Shown: one piece after another, positions 12,290-24,876 of the stretch | How the letters are laid out: each line of letters starts with the position of its first letter | How positions within the stretch are numbered: position 1 is the stretch's first letter | Assembly (NCBI GenBank): GCA_963169105.1 | Contig: OY720636.1 | Span: 117,446,188 to 117,510,187, forward strand | Direction of reading: 5' to 3' | DNA: 64,000 bases | DNA from: Ceriagrion tenellum | Taxonomy: Eukaryota > Arthropoda > Insecta > Odonata > Coenagrionidae | Position numbers and translations under genes: made by a program | Notes under the pieces: generated by a model | Databases searched by the model: none | Told to the model about the DNA's origin: nothing | Seen by the model: the letters and a program-made list of their open reading frames with translations, nothing else

Positions 12290-12609
12290 CGTCAAATTAT
12301 TAAAACTTTCGCGGTCCATGTTCGACAAGCAGTGATGGTTTTTTTTGGGATAACCCGCGTCAAATTTAAAAAAAGCCAACGTTTCTTCTCCTTTGCCGGA
12401 GACCTCATCAGGGCTGAATGACCTAATTGCCTTTATTTTGCATCAATTTATATTGAAGATTCTCGTCTTGAAATGTTTTTCTCTGGCGATAATTTTTGGG
12501 TTTGTGACGTCAATGGTCTGCCCTAGGGCGGCATGTTCTGTAACTGCTTATTTATCGGCGTAGCCCAGTTGAATTGCCGCACTGCGCTCTTTGACTCTGG
12601 TCTTTATGT
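12290..12609 (-). mobile_element. Penelope-like element fragment inserted in copy A (~320 bp)
   Basis: Absent from copy B at the equivalent site. It is bordered by the 13-bp direct repeat GAGTGTGTGAGTT (12277-12289 and 12610-12622), of which copy B has one version. On the minus strand, one frame reads TRVKERSAAIQLGYADK, a stop, then AVTEHAALGQTIDV and KIIAREKHFKTRIF. This matches the C-terminal half of the Penelope GIY-YIG endonuclease (the R..E......K.AV.EH....GH.ID and II.RE..Y..R blocks). The following 3' region (minus strand) includes CCGGCAAAGGAGAAGAAACG, a Penelope-type 3' signature. 5'-truncated and dead. Confidence 0.75.
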
Positions 12610-14309
12610 GAGTGTGTGAGTTTTACGCATATTCGGGCTTTGTAAAAGAATCAGAGCGGTTTCCTTGGTCGTCGAAAAAGATGTTTACTTCCCATTCTCG
12701 GGTACTCGACCCCACTTGATTTCTGCGTCCAGCCTGTCGTATGGTGCTCATATCCACTCATTTGCCAATTTACCTTTCAACGAATAGCTATTCATGAAGG
12801 AGGGAATAGACCGGATCTCTAATTGTGTCAGTTACTCGATTTAGTGAACTTACCTGATGCTACATTCACCTATAAATTACTTGAAATTATTTAGTAAAGA
12901 GGCAATTATTTTTATTAGGAATTAGAGTTTGGTTCTATCTTCCGAACTTGTAACTACCAATTACTTATCTGAGTGAGAGACCAAGCAAGTGTGGATTTTC
13001 TTCAAAATAACTTTAAAACGGTTTTGAAGCTTTCCCAGCATTGTTTTCTAGGTTTGCTAGGAGCAATACATTAGCCGGGTAGTTCCACAGTTCAACTTAT
13101 AGGATGGAGGATAAGGTAAATAAATGAATCACTAAAATACCTTTTGAGGTATTCGCAGTGAAAAATGTTTGGCTAAAATTACGCAGTTAAATTTTATGAG
13201 GAGCATTTTTATACCCACGCGTAAGTAATACTCCGACAAAAATGCATCGCGTATCTTCCCCTTTGAAAGTGATAAAATACTAAAAATCATCTTTTCCATT
13301 TAGCGACTAAGCAGTAATTAGATATTTTCTCTATGGTCATTTGTATACTCTTCACAAATCCGCAGAGTAGTGAATGGAGTACAAATTAGGGATGTGCACC
13401 ATCAAAGATTACGATTGCTACGTTCCTAAAGAATCTATTCCTCATCAAATGTGTCGTAATATTATTGCTTCAATGGAAGTTAAAGTTGTGAGTGCCCCCA
13501 CATGAAGATATTAACAGACTTTTTAAAGGGTCATTAAAAACAGCAGCAGTCATTTTAAAGGCTAAATTTCATCTCTTAGTGGTAATGCATTTTAACGGAT
13601 ATTGAAAAGGGACACTATAATGCTTTATTTAAAACGAGTGGAAAAGGTTAACATGTACGCGTAATTCTCTCAATATGAGTTATGTGTGTACATGAACACA
13701 GCAATTGATCATCGAGGAATATGCTGGTATTTACATAAAGAATGTGGATGTTTATTAGCCTTATAATCAATCAATCCCCCTCCATTCTCGATTTCCTGAC
13801 CAAGTCTGTGTGACATGGAGTTGTCCATATTTTGGTAACATTTTACTGGGTTCATTTCCCATTCTTCCTCCACGATTTTCCTCATTGCATCTTAATTTGG
13901 GGTTGTTTCATTTGAGGGGGTCGGAAAACGTTTGTTTCTCGCATTGTCCTCATAATGAACGCAGCGCTCCGTGCAGCCCGCTCCATCTATGTTACATGTT
14001 TTTTTTAACCATCTCCTAGAATTTTGACACTTGTGAACTAGTAAGTATTCCTAGATGCGGACGAAAAATGAATATTGATAAACATTTGAATAAACATAAT
14101 TCTTATGATAGCGGACATGCATTTAGTGAAGTTTGTATGATAGTAGTAAGAAATAGGTTTTTTTACGTTTAAACACCAAATAAAAGTTCAGTGGGTGAAA
14201 GTCAAAGGCGCAACACCTCTTCAAGTAATTTTTCGACAGATGCTTTTGCCTTTTACAAACCTACTATCTGAGTCCTCAGCCTGGGAGAAAAATAAGGTAT
14301 ACTTAAAGG

Positions 14310-14672
14310 CTAATAAGATCTTTTTTGAACAAAACTTTGAACAATATCTCTGCTTGCGCTGTCCGCTCTGCTTTTTCGTCTATAGACGCTAGTCTCAATG
14401 AAGTAGTCATCAGTAAACCTTAGCCAAATTCCAGGTGGCGATGGTCGGGGTGGTTTGTTGCTGAGAATAACGCACAGGTTTAAAAAAATTGCCGCACCAG
14501 AAAGGAAAGGCTCGTCGCGCTTAGAAAAAATCAGAAGCACCCATCGAATACTTTTCAGGGCGTAAGATAAGTCAGATACCAATTCTTTACTGTGAGTTAA
14601 ACGACTGGCGTCCGAAACATTGTCTATGGCCGAAAAGGTATCGCCCGCAACAAAAGGGGAAAGTGGACTCAT
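14310..14672 (-). other. Unrecognised 120-codon open frame inside copy A
   Basis: It is open on the minus strand and is one of the longest frames in the element, but copy B breaks the same frame: its related open stretch (49246-49506) lies in another frame with extra bases at about 49235-49260. No family was recognised. The differences between copies change amino acids freely and include indels that are not multiples of three, so constraint is not apparent. Probably not a real gene. Confidence 0.2.
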
Positions 14673-16576
14673 ATTAAAGGCATAAGATTTCCCATATCAA
14701 TGTAATGCGCCCTTCATACATTCCGATTTACAATGGATTCGAATTGGTGAAGCTTTGTATCGACACGGGGAAACCTCTAGGAATCCTCAAGAGTCCTCCA
14801 AGATTGCTCGTTGCTTTAACTCAGACTTAAGGTAGCTGGCCTCCTAACCCATGCATGAGGGGAACTAATTGCGTTTGTTTGGAATGGTCTGGGCTGATGA
14901 GGTGAAATCCGAGAACTACTTCTTTCTGCTTGTATTCCTAGGAGAGTAGTACGCTTTTTCATATCCTTATAGTTATTTTAAACGTTCGTAGACAATACCA
15001 CCACTCATTTTAAAAGTAACTTAGTTCACAGTTACGGATACAGACGCAAATAAATCCACCGAAAGGATGCGAAACATCATTTAAAACCGCCTTGACATAA
15101 GAATGCTCAGTAGTTGTCACTGGGTTGCAAACCTGAATCGCAATCATGACTCTTCATAATAACATTGTTCGAGTACGCTCATGATTTTGAAAACGTGATC
15201 GTCATCAAGAAAGATCGGGTGCTACATAGCAGTGGAGTGCGCTCCCAGGACCTTGAGCATTTCCCTACCAATGCGGCTTGCCTTTTGGATGACAATAATG
15301 ACCATAAGAAGAAAAGAACCCATCGTGATCCCACCCCTGTTCGAGATATTTTTGAGTTCTTCATTCAATTTCTGGTCAAGTAAAATGATTTTTATTCGGC
15401 AAATTTTATCTCTTTTGTATTTTAAAAACTTCATATTATCAGCCAGCCATTGCAGCTACACATTACATTCATTCATATCGCCAATATAAGAACATTTATA
15501 TAAAAACTCATTTGCGTTCATTAAAAATCAAACACGGACCACTCTTTAGCTTGCCAAATACATCTGACAGCTACAACATTAACCTTTACCTATTTATTTA
15601 TTTCATTAATGATAATTTACTCCAAACTGGTCTTTTAAAAGGCTTTTTGTTAAATTTATATGTGCGGCGAATTTATAGCTAAGCATATAAGATATTATGC
15701 AATCAGACGTAAAAGAGTTGTTTATCCATAACTAAATTTAATTTGGGTAAACTTTTCTGAATGTTTATTCGTGTATCCAGCATTTACTAGAAAATTTACT
15801 ACTAAAGCTTAACAGTGGACAGCTCGTCACCAAGCTTCCTGTGATAAGATGAAAGAAATATCGGAAAAATATGACTAGATTATTCGGTATCGATGCGAGG
15901 ACATTTGTTTTTATTTCGTGAAATTATATATATTTACATATATTTTCATAGTTTAATCTCATTCTGACAAACTAAAGATGGATTTATATTGGGTCAAGAA
16001 CGATTCATTAATAAATATCCCTTTTGAATTTAATAAATCTCCGTTTAAGGAACTTCGTCAATCTACAAATGGAAAATCGAGAAAAAATACATGACGTAGA
16101 ATATACTTATTTTCATTAAATCTTTTTTGTATCGACATTTGGTGCGGATAAATCTTGATTTATATCATTTTTGTGAAACAGACACAGCATGCGTCATTCA
16201 AAAAGATCCTCGGAAAGTCGACCACAATAAATATCCCTTGGTGGTAGAAGATGGAGATTTTAGCATGTAGTATCCCGAATAGGTTGGGATAGTGAATATT
16301 TTTATAACCAGTATTTCTGTATAAATGATATCATTCGACGTAAGAACCATGATGATGCAAACACAGTGATACACCGCGACTGAATGCGCGAATAATATGA
16401 GAATAAAGCTCGAAAATGAGGCGATTGGTGAGTAAGTTCTAGGCTCCGACAAATGTAAGTTCCATTGCGGATTTCAAATATTTGCGGTAGACGATGTTTT
16501 CCTCACTGTTGCCAGTCTTCCAAGTGAGTACTGCTCCTAGAAGTTCCCAAAAATGCCGCATTATGGCGCGCAAAAA

Positions 16577-16603
16577 ATTTTGCGTTAATTTCTTCCGCCA
16601 CTG
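16577..16603 (-). repeat. Right terminal inverted repeat of copy A
   Basis: Reads TTTTGCGTTAATTTCTTCCG then CCACTG, followed by TA. It is the imperfect reverse complement of the left end at 11278-11304. Confidence 0.75.
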
Positions 16604-16605
16604 TA

Positions 16606-18139
16606 CGTACGTTAATCTTCCACCCGCTCAGACATTCGGTTTGCATTAAAAAAATGAAACAATGTCTCTTTCTCAAACACAGAGCAACCCCTTTATAGCA
16701 GTTTCTCTCTCAAATAAAGTAATATCACAATGTGACTGCGGCAATCTTTTTCCAGGCTTTTCTAAATAAATGAATATATTTCCGTTAAAACACCTAAGTT
16801 AATGGATCGTAGTCCCACAAAACCGTCAAAAACTCCGGAATGGGAGAGTGAAATACGTTTCCAAATCGTCTGTGCGAACATTTTATCATCTTTGAAATGC
16901 TTTCCACTTGTCATCTCTTTCTAGATATTTCATTCAATCCCATCACCGGTATTCAACAATGAAGTGATGAGGTGGGCAGAGGGGGGTAAAATCGAAGCAA
17001 TAAATAACTGAAATTCGGGAGGATATTGTAAAAAATGGTCCGTTTTTGTCTTATATAGCACACCAGAGTCCCGCCCTCGATCCGGAGGAGATAATAAAAG
17101 AAGGTGGATAAACAAAAAAATCCGTTCTTTTCTATCTCCTTGCCTTTCGTTGGGGGATTGATAAGGTAAAGATAAGATGGAATTTTTCCATTCTCCCGTG
17201 AAACGGCTCCAATATATTTCGTTGCAGAAAGCGGAAAACCTGACAATTTCTTCGTCGAATAACGATAACAATTCGCCGAATGACGGACTCCGCCAGCGCG
17301 CGGAACGTTTGCAAGATAAGATCCTTTCTCTCACAATGCTCACTTAAGAGGTTAAACTGGCTTGTAATTACTACACGACATTCCAATCTTTTTATTCTTT
17401 TTGCAAATCCTTTTCACGTCGTGCACTCCTACCATATCTTTACGTGTGTGAGAGGTGCATTAAATATGTTAGCGCTGATAATATTTTTTAAGTGCTGAAA
17501 TGGGTTAAATAATGAGTGTTTATTATTGAATAATGAGTGAATGAGTAAGAGAGGAGTTGGATTAAGGTTCACAGTGCACTTACAAACGATAAAGTATTAC
17601 TCTTTTCTCAGGGCCTCATTGACATTCTTTAACCCTTCCTTTACGTTCTCCCTCTATTAATGGTTAAGTAAAACGTGGCTATAATCCCGGAGAGGTCCTA
17701 ATAAAATAACTACTTTCCGACTATGCCACCGCCTATTTTGATGTGCGTTCTGCTACAAAGTCGGAAAAATGTTATGTACAGGAGATAGGGAGTGAGACAA
17801 ATTTGGGATTATCTGGATGGACTCCAAAAATGAACGTAAGCATAAGATTACTTTTGATGCGAATACGAAGAATTATCCGTCGCGTCTTATTTAATAAAGG
17901 CTGAAAATACCGGTTTCTTTTTAAATATTACGGCATTGTATCGATTTGAATATTTAACGATGGCTCTAGATATTTATCATTTCAGATATTATGACCGTAA
18001 TTTTATTGCATGAAATTCATTAAGTCCCACCATTCATTATTCATTAAAATACAACCTGAAGTAGAACATGTAGATAAAATTTCTAAGAAAAATAAAAGTA
18101 ATTATGACAAATTTTCATTTCCTTTTTTCATATCCCTTA
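16606..18139. other. No gene recognised; stop-poor minus-strand stretch
   Basis: A 137-codon frame (16930-17343, minus) is among the longest unexplained frames in the window, but two other minus-strand frames of 84 and 97 codons overlap it. That points to a stop-poor composition rather than coding. The peptide resembles nothing I know. Confidence 0.4.
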
Positions 18140-18402
18140 CTAGATAGAGGAGGTAGAGATGGAGAGGCTAGGGATGGATACACTGGGAGTCAGAGACATC
18201 AAGTGGGCGGGGGCAGTGTCTATCGTCTGGCGGTGTAGATAAAGGATTCTGAAAGTGAAGCTGGAAGGAGAGCCGACGGACACAGTCATCGTGCAGGTGT
18301 ACATGTGAGTGAAGAAGTGGAGTAGGATTTATGTTTCTGTCGACTTTTAGATGAATCACATGCTCACCTTCGTCAGGGAAAAGGACCAAGTTTCTAAATC
18401 TA
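18140..18402 (+). mobile_element. L1/RTE-like non-LTR retrotransposon, endonuclease-domain fragment
   Basis: One plus-strand frame starting at 18174 reads MDTLGVRDIKWAG, then after an in-frame TAA, LKVKLEGEPTDTVIVQVYM, then after TGA and TAG, MNHMLTFVREKDQVS. These match consecutive blocks of the APE-type endonuclease in ORF2 of elements often annotated as craniofacial-development-protein-2-like: the LG.SE.KW.G, P.D..IIQVY.PT and .ML..F...DLV..NT blocks. Three in-frame stops and missing sequence between the blocks show decay. It may belong with the RT tails at 26590, 34140, 53225 and 58190. Confidence 0.6.
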
Positions 18403-21400
18403 GTAGATATATAATATGCACTGAATAAAAACTTGGTGAATCGGCTGGCTATCTCACTTTTTCGTAGGTAAATTATGCTTGTACAATATATATTATGTGT
18501 TTATATTAACATAACTTCCACCCATTCACTCCCATTCAATGATTTATCGTTTTCATGACCTTTGGTAATTGGCTACTGAACTTGGACCTTCCTATTTCAC
18601 ATGTAATTAGTGAGTATAATTAAACTAAAATGATGAGATTAATTAATGTTACTGAAAAATTTCCGTATTTGATTGGCTTGGAAATTGTTTCAACAAATCA
18701 AATATTCATGGTATTTGACGAGTTGATAAACATTTTGGTAGTGATTAGAAGAATAAATATACAGAAAATAAAGTGAATTATATGGGTGATTAACTCTTCA
18801 TCCTTAAAACTGAACGTAATGAGTGAGAAAGTTATTTACAATGGAAAATGTACGAGAAAGCATTCGCATACGGCAAGGAAATTAAGCATCGTCATATTCC
18901 CTGTCTTAATGGATATTCATATGCATTTATACATTTTTTATTTTTAGATTTTTTGAGCATTTTAATTAGCTTATTTCGTATGCGTATCTTTACGGTCAAT
19001 AAACTAATGAAAAATGTTCCTCATCTTGTCCTTTTCAAATTTCTCTAAACATTAACCTTGTCATCCATTTAATTATTATGATTTGTTGCTTTTAATTTAA
19101 GTATTCCCTTTGAGCACGGCAATAGCTATTCTGTGGAAAATGTACACTGAACTAATAAATAATAATAATAATAGAAAGAAAACAGAATTTTCAGACAGTT
19201 TATATAAACCATTCACTTTTGGAACCCCCACGAAGTGAATCCCATGTAATTTCTTCTTTAGAAATCTAATAATATATAACTCGGGATTGAAGAGTAAGAG
19301 GGATAGTTTTTATCTTAGCTCGCACTCCATGCGTCGGTGATATGATTTTCATTCTCCGTTAAAAAATAAAAAAATGTTAACTATTGGCTATAAGGATTAT
19401 AATTAAACTATTTTATGATATAAAGATATGTGGAAATGATAAATGTTTTGCATATTTTATGTTTAAAAATACGTAACGGGAAATATAATTTCCGAAATAT
19501 GCTATCCTGTAATCTGTAGTTAAGGAAATAAAACGTGTTAAATTACAGAATTCCAATACAAAAACCCAAACTTGATGGTATACTTTATAGCTCTAATGAT
19601 CTTTATTAAAACATCCATTTATTAATCATTCATCCATCCATCCAATTATTAATTATCATGAGAAGCTGTCTAATTGTAGTAGTGCTATTGTTTTGGTACT
19701 TTTATCACCACACCTGTATATTGTTTGTACAGTCGTTCTTATGCCGTTGGCCAAAGGACGGCATCACATATCAAATTAGGATTTTTATTTTTAAATTTTG
19801 ACAAGCATGACAACAGGGCCCCCGTCATGCCAAATCAAATTAGGAATTCAATTAAATCTCGGTCAGTCCCAAATAGCCTTGAAGCTAAACCACACCCCGT
19901 CAAACAGTCCTAAACCATCGTGCCAGGCTTACTAATTCAACTTCTGATCTTCCTCCGACTTCCCTAGTTTCTCCCTCTACTCTCCTCAAATTTCTCAAAC
20001 CTTCCACCCCAAAATTAACCCCTTATTTTCCTCCAGGCCTTACCAGGAATTTTATCTATACTTCCTGGCACCATTATTAGTTTCATGCCTAATGACGCTG
20101 ATTTGTCAAAACTCTCTGTAAGTATTTAATTTTTGATTAATACAAAGTTTTATTTTTCTGTGGAATTTCCATGTATTTGAAGTCACCCTGTCAATAAGAA
20201 CCGTGGATGGCATTCAACGATCTCTTTTACTCTGAAACATGGACTGCTTGGTCTCTTCCTTGTAAAGTTCTTACATAAAATATAAAGAAATCCCAATTCC
20301 AATATTCGTGTACAGGGTCCTCCACATTGACTTCTTACGAAAGTGAAGATGATGTTCATGAAATGAATCCGAAATAACTTACCATTAAAAGAGGACAAAT
20401 ATGCCTGTCCGGCACTCCCTCAAAGTCCTACGAATCCCAAAAACCTCCCTCTGTCCCCTGTTTTTTTACCTCCCCTTCCCCTCTAGCGACTTATCGCTAG
20501 CGACGGAGCACCAATAATCCCACCAGCACCCACGTGCACCCTACCTCCCTACCTGGGTCAATTTACTTTCGCGCACTCTGCAAGCAAAGAATGGACCCTA
20601 TTCACCCTCCCTACCAATCGTCATCTAAAACCTCTCCATTAAGCAAAGAATTTTGCATCACCACCCACCCACTCCGAGTAAAAGTAATTGCCATCATCCC
20701 AAGAGAGATATCTTATTCTAATTACTAGGTGTTCCATCAGCCAAGGTAGGTTTCAATGGGTGTATGTAATAATCCTCTATATGTTTACAAATGCAGGACC
20801 CAGTCAATCGATATTTCTTTTTCTATCGAAGCATACTTCCAATCTTTCTTAATACCTTAACTCATATACTACTCTTAAGTCCTTAAAGTAAGGATGAATA
20901 TATTCTAATTATACTCCGTCTCTTCAGAGAACTCTCGTTACTCTATTGCATTCCGAAGCTCTTTTTCCTTCCGGATTTCAAATTGTTCATTGCTCAAGAA
21001 GTAAATTTACTTACACTCCAGCCTTCCATTGATTTATTTTTCCAAGTAAAACTTTCCTGAGTGTTCTGACAAACTACTGTCCTATACTCCTCTTATATTG
21101 ATGCTTACTTCTTCTTTGAGGTAGGTATTAGCACAGCTATTACAATACCTTCTGGGCATACCTTATCCTCGTAGAACCTACCATCAACATCGGAAAGAGA
21201 TTGTCTTATGTTACTACCTTGATAATTTTGAAGTTCAAAAGGCATGTTATTTATACATCATTATCTATATCTCTCTTATTTTTATATCCAGGTTCATGGG
21301 TCTATTCCCGCTATAACGGAGCTCTACGACCAATTCTCTCCACCTTACCTGGATATCTTTTCGTAAAATTTATTTTATCTTCAAGGATCATTAGATTTTT

Positions 21401-21965
21401 ATTTTGATAATTTGAATTCTAATGACTCTGCAAGATTCGGGATATATTATGGAATTATTGGTTCCACCGTCAAATAAATTCACAAAATCCCGTAATTGTG
21501 GCAATTTTCCTTACAAAATTACTGAATAATGACATGCTCAATAAGCAAAGGAGTACTCACAATTAATTCATACAAAGTTTGGAGTCATAAAATTGGTGTA
21601 AACGAGGTTAAAGGAGAATATAAAATGAAAAACAAAGAGGAACGACTATTTAAAGGATTGGTCGTACATGAGAGGAAAGAGGAGGAAGATATCACGAGAT
21701 GGTGGAAGTAGTGGGTAAGATTAGGATATTTCTGTTACTAGTGTGCATGTTAGAGGGAGTATGTTTCTCTGCAGATCACTCCGTTATTATAATTATTTGA
21801 GGGAAATGTTGAAGTGACAAGAAGCCAGCTGTAATACAAATTGGTAGGACATGCGTGCGTGCTTAAGAAGAAGGGATTGTTTTAATTATTATTTTCGTTT
21901 ATCTCTCTTTCCGTCTAAACATTCATTTTCTCAGTCATTTTGTTGTGAATATCCTCCGTAGATAT
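18403..21965. other. No gene recognised
   Basis: AT-rich with a short (AAT)n run near 19154-19173 and a C-rich plus-strand interval at about 19720-20730 that yields open frames of 60-70 codons. None is recognisable. A small palindrome, TAGCGA CTTA TCGCTA, lies near 20485-20500. Confidence 0.45.
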
Positions 21966-22243
21966 AAATAAGGAACACATTTTTTGTTTTTATCTACAAA
22001 TAAGGAGTTCAAAAATGTTTAGGGCTACCGAAACCGACCTTTTTTAATATGGATCAGGATAGAGGAAGAATAAATTAACTTGCTTTCCTTCTTTAATGGA
22101 ATGTAAACAAAATAAATATAAAAAGCAAAGAATAAACTCTATAATTTAACAACAAAATGAAATAATAAAAATAAAATAAACTTTGATAAATAGCAAACTT
22201 TTTAGCGTATAATTATGCGAGAAATGTAGCCGGTTCATTTTTT
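21966..22243 (+). repeat. Diverged direct repeat, unit 1 (~275 bp)
   Basis: This unit and 22755-23026 share, in order, ATAAGTA/ATAAATAAGGAAC, TTTTTATCTACAAATAAGGAGTT, CAGGGCTA..GAA.CCGACCT, a middle region of lower similarity, and a final AATTATGCGAGAAATGTAGC then CGGTTC. Similarity stops at about the same point in both. No open frame or terminal inverted repeat was found. It is likely an unnamed interspersed or tandemly duplicated repeat. Confidence 0.6.
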
Positions 22244-22754
22244 ATTATATTGGGGAATAATGAGAAAAGCGTGTTATTATTACACTCTAGGGGAATAATA
22301 CCTCACATGGAAATGGAGAAGTAAATGAAAGCAATGGAAAAGTAAAAACGAATTCCGTAGTTTTGAGTAACCCAATAAAATGAAAGAATGCCTTTGAATT
22401 CTTCTGACATAAATTTTAATATCTTAAGATGAACAAACTTAAGCGTTCCCCGAGTAACTCTTTAACACTCTTGGCTCTTACATAACATATCATCACAATG
22501 GATTTAATGAACGAATATTGTAACTTCATCCTCTACCTTGCCAATTGAGCATGCAAAGTACGCATTTTTATAATATAGGCTCTTATAAAGACAACATTAT
22601 TGTTAAAATAGGTTAAATAGAGATAGAATTTTAGAACTTAGAAGAAAATATCTTCCTTAAAAATTTAATATAAAATATGGGAGGGAATTTATGGACTAGA
22701 AAGACGTAATCATTAACCATTTTAGATAAATGAGACTTAGAACCGATAAATTGA

Positions 22755-23026
22755 TACCGATAAGTATAAGTAAAGAACAAATGTTTGGTTTTCATCCGCA
22801 AATAAGGAGTTGGAACATTTTTCAGGGCTAAAGAAGCCGACCTCTTACATTCAGGGTAAGGGTGGCAGCAGAGTAAATAATGAACTCAAATATTCGTTTT
22901 CTTTCTATAGTGAAAGGTAAACAATAAACATGAATTTCTAAGGATAGGCTGTAAATTATTTGGAAAAAAATTGAAAATTGTGTAGCGAGTAATAATGTGA
23001 GAATTGTAGCCGGTTCGCTTTTTAAG
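22755..23026 (+). repeat. Diverged direct repeat, unit 2 (~270 bp)
   Basis: Partner of 21966-22243 in the same orientation, about 790 bp downstream start to start. The most conserved blocks are CAAATAAGGAGTTGGAACAT, GGGCTAAAGAAGCCGACCTC and GAGAATTGTAGCCGGTTCGC. A 67-codon minus-strand frame across it is not conserved in the other unit. Confidence 0.6.
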
Positions 23027-24876
23027 GACAAAATATCAAGAACAGTTAAGGACTAAAATAGGCTCATGTACCCGGGGAACGCGAAATTTTTTCTTTAATG
23101 ATCTAAATGGGGACAAGCTAGGAAAATACCTCTCCTAATTTATTCAACCATGCCGCAAAAGTGTACAAAGGTACGCTTGTAAAAGGAAAAAAGAGAGATT
23201 TAACTACGTTATTATGATCACGTGCCTCATACTAACCTATGTACAAGAAGGAAATACAAGAGTAGGAAACTCAATCCAACCGCAGCGGGCGCTCGTTAGT
23301 ACTAACACGACAGAGGCGTAGCTACAAAGGCAAGAGCAAAGAAACTACTGGTGAACAAAAACACGAAAACCCATGTCACCCTAGTGGGGAATAGAGAGTG
23401 CGGGAGTACTGCTGGGAGGAAGCCTTTGTTCCACGCCTCCGGTTACCGCTGAAAGATCAGCTCTATCATCCCAAAAATCCCAAAAAAATTAAAGTGAATG
23501 ATATGGAATTGCTTTCGGTTTACATTTGCATGGCGAAACCCTTAGCTCGTAGACGAACAGTTTTTTTGCAGCCGAACGAGAAAAACTGCACATTTCGGCA
23601 TCTTAATGCTGTCATTTGTTCTTACAATTTACAGAATGGATTTATCATGTTTCAACAATAGTTGCAAAGAATGAACATGAGTTTTTTGAAAACCCATGTT
23701 CAATCAAAATGAAAAAGCCGTTCACAGTACTTGGAGAGGTTATGGTAAAGCTAAAATTTCACTGACATTTTCGAATATTGAGCATTTTATTTAACGCACG
23801 ACAGAAAATCCCCATGCGAAAGTACTCGTTAATAACCTTAGCCATAGCAATGACTTGGAATATTAGAGCCCAATAGAGTTCCAAACATTATTGGGACTAT
23901 ATTCTAAGGAAAAGTTTAGAGTTAAATAGATACACTGCAAAGGTCCACGAAATGAGCAAAATTTTATTACTGCGATACAATAAGCATCGTTGTTTCCTAG
24001 TTAATAGAAACCATGTCATGCTCTAAATGTAGACTATAGGTGAGATCGATTGAACGCACATTGTGGGGCTGGGATAGAGCTGAAATCTTATTTTAATTTT
24101 CAGTCTCTTATTTTAACCATTTTTAATTCTGATACTATTCAAAAGAAGTTAAATACGCAAAAATGATTGGTTAAAAAACGGCTCGACGAAAATTTGGCTG
24201 AGTTAATTAACCTGTCGCAGAAAAGCCCATTGAAGCTCAGCGGGAGGGATAATACGAAGAAAAATCACAATATTTCTATCTACACAAATAAGTTTGAAAG
24301 GTATACTACAAATTTTATCTCAATTTTCATGTTTTCTCTCCTACGCTTCAACGGGCACCGTCATAATACTCGCGTGAGTGATATTCAGTATGATGCAGAA
24401 ATGAAAAATTTGCAATTATTCACTGAAATAAGTTTTACTGCGACCAAGGTTTCGATGTGTTCACATCATCATCATCGAAACCATGCATCGAAAGTTAGGT
24501 AGCAGAAAAACTTGTTTCTGTGGATAGTTGCAATTTTTTTATTTCTGCATCATGCATAAATCATAATGCTCAACATCGCAAGAATCTCCGGATTTTACTA
24601 AATATTTGGTATAGATATTTTAACCGATGTAAGAAATAACATCAGCATATATAATTGATTTTTGATTTTTATCTATACGAAATAAGATTAAATTAGCCTC
24701 AATAACTTTCTACAGTTTATTTTACTACCAATTTCAGGCTATCCTGACGGGGCAATCGCATTGGAACAGATTTGGAATCAGTGCAGAGTTTATTTTTTGG
24801 GACATATTCATTTATCGTAAACAATTTGGTGATACATATCTTTGATGGAGCATTAAGTTATTCGTTCTACTACTAT
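23027..24876. other. No gene recognised
   Basis: It contains open frames of 87 (23398-23661) and 111 codons (24167-24502) on the plus strand, neither recognisable. The second lies just upstream of the Penelope-like fragment but carries no RT motif. No RNA gene was seen. Confidence 0.45.

Larger units (their letters stand above)
11278..16603 (+). mobile_element. Large TA-flanked DNA-transposon-like element, copy A (~5.3 kb)
   Basis: The left end reads CAGTGACGGAAAAAATGAAC and the right end, in reverse complement, CAGTGGCGGAAGAAATTAAC. These are imperfect terminal inverted repeats of about 27 bp (through CGCAAAA), with a TA at each border (11276-11277 and 16604-16605). TA duplication and a CAGTG start are typical of the Tc1/mariner/pogo superfamily. 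A second copy (46523-51660) matches end to end at roughly 90% by eye, in the same orientation, but with unrelated flanks, so this is a mobile unit. No transposase, HTH or DDE motif was recognised; the interior has only short frames. It carries a later Penelope-type insertion at 12290-12609. It may be non-autonomous, or an autonomous element too decayed to recognise. Confidence 0.8.

Noticed and set aside
11278..16603. hAT-type element, because the ends begin CAGTG
   Set aside because: The 8 bp beside each end do not match each other in either copy, whereas TA is present on both sides of both copies.
16930..17343. 137-codon minus-strand open frame
   Set aside because: Two other frames on the same strand are also open here, pointing to stop-poor composition; no homologous family comes to mind.
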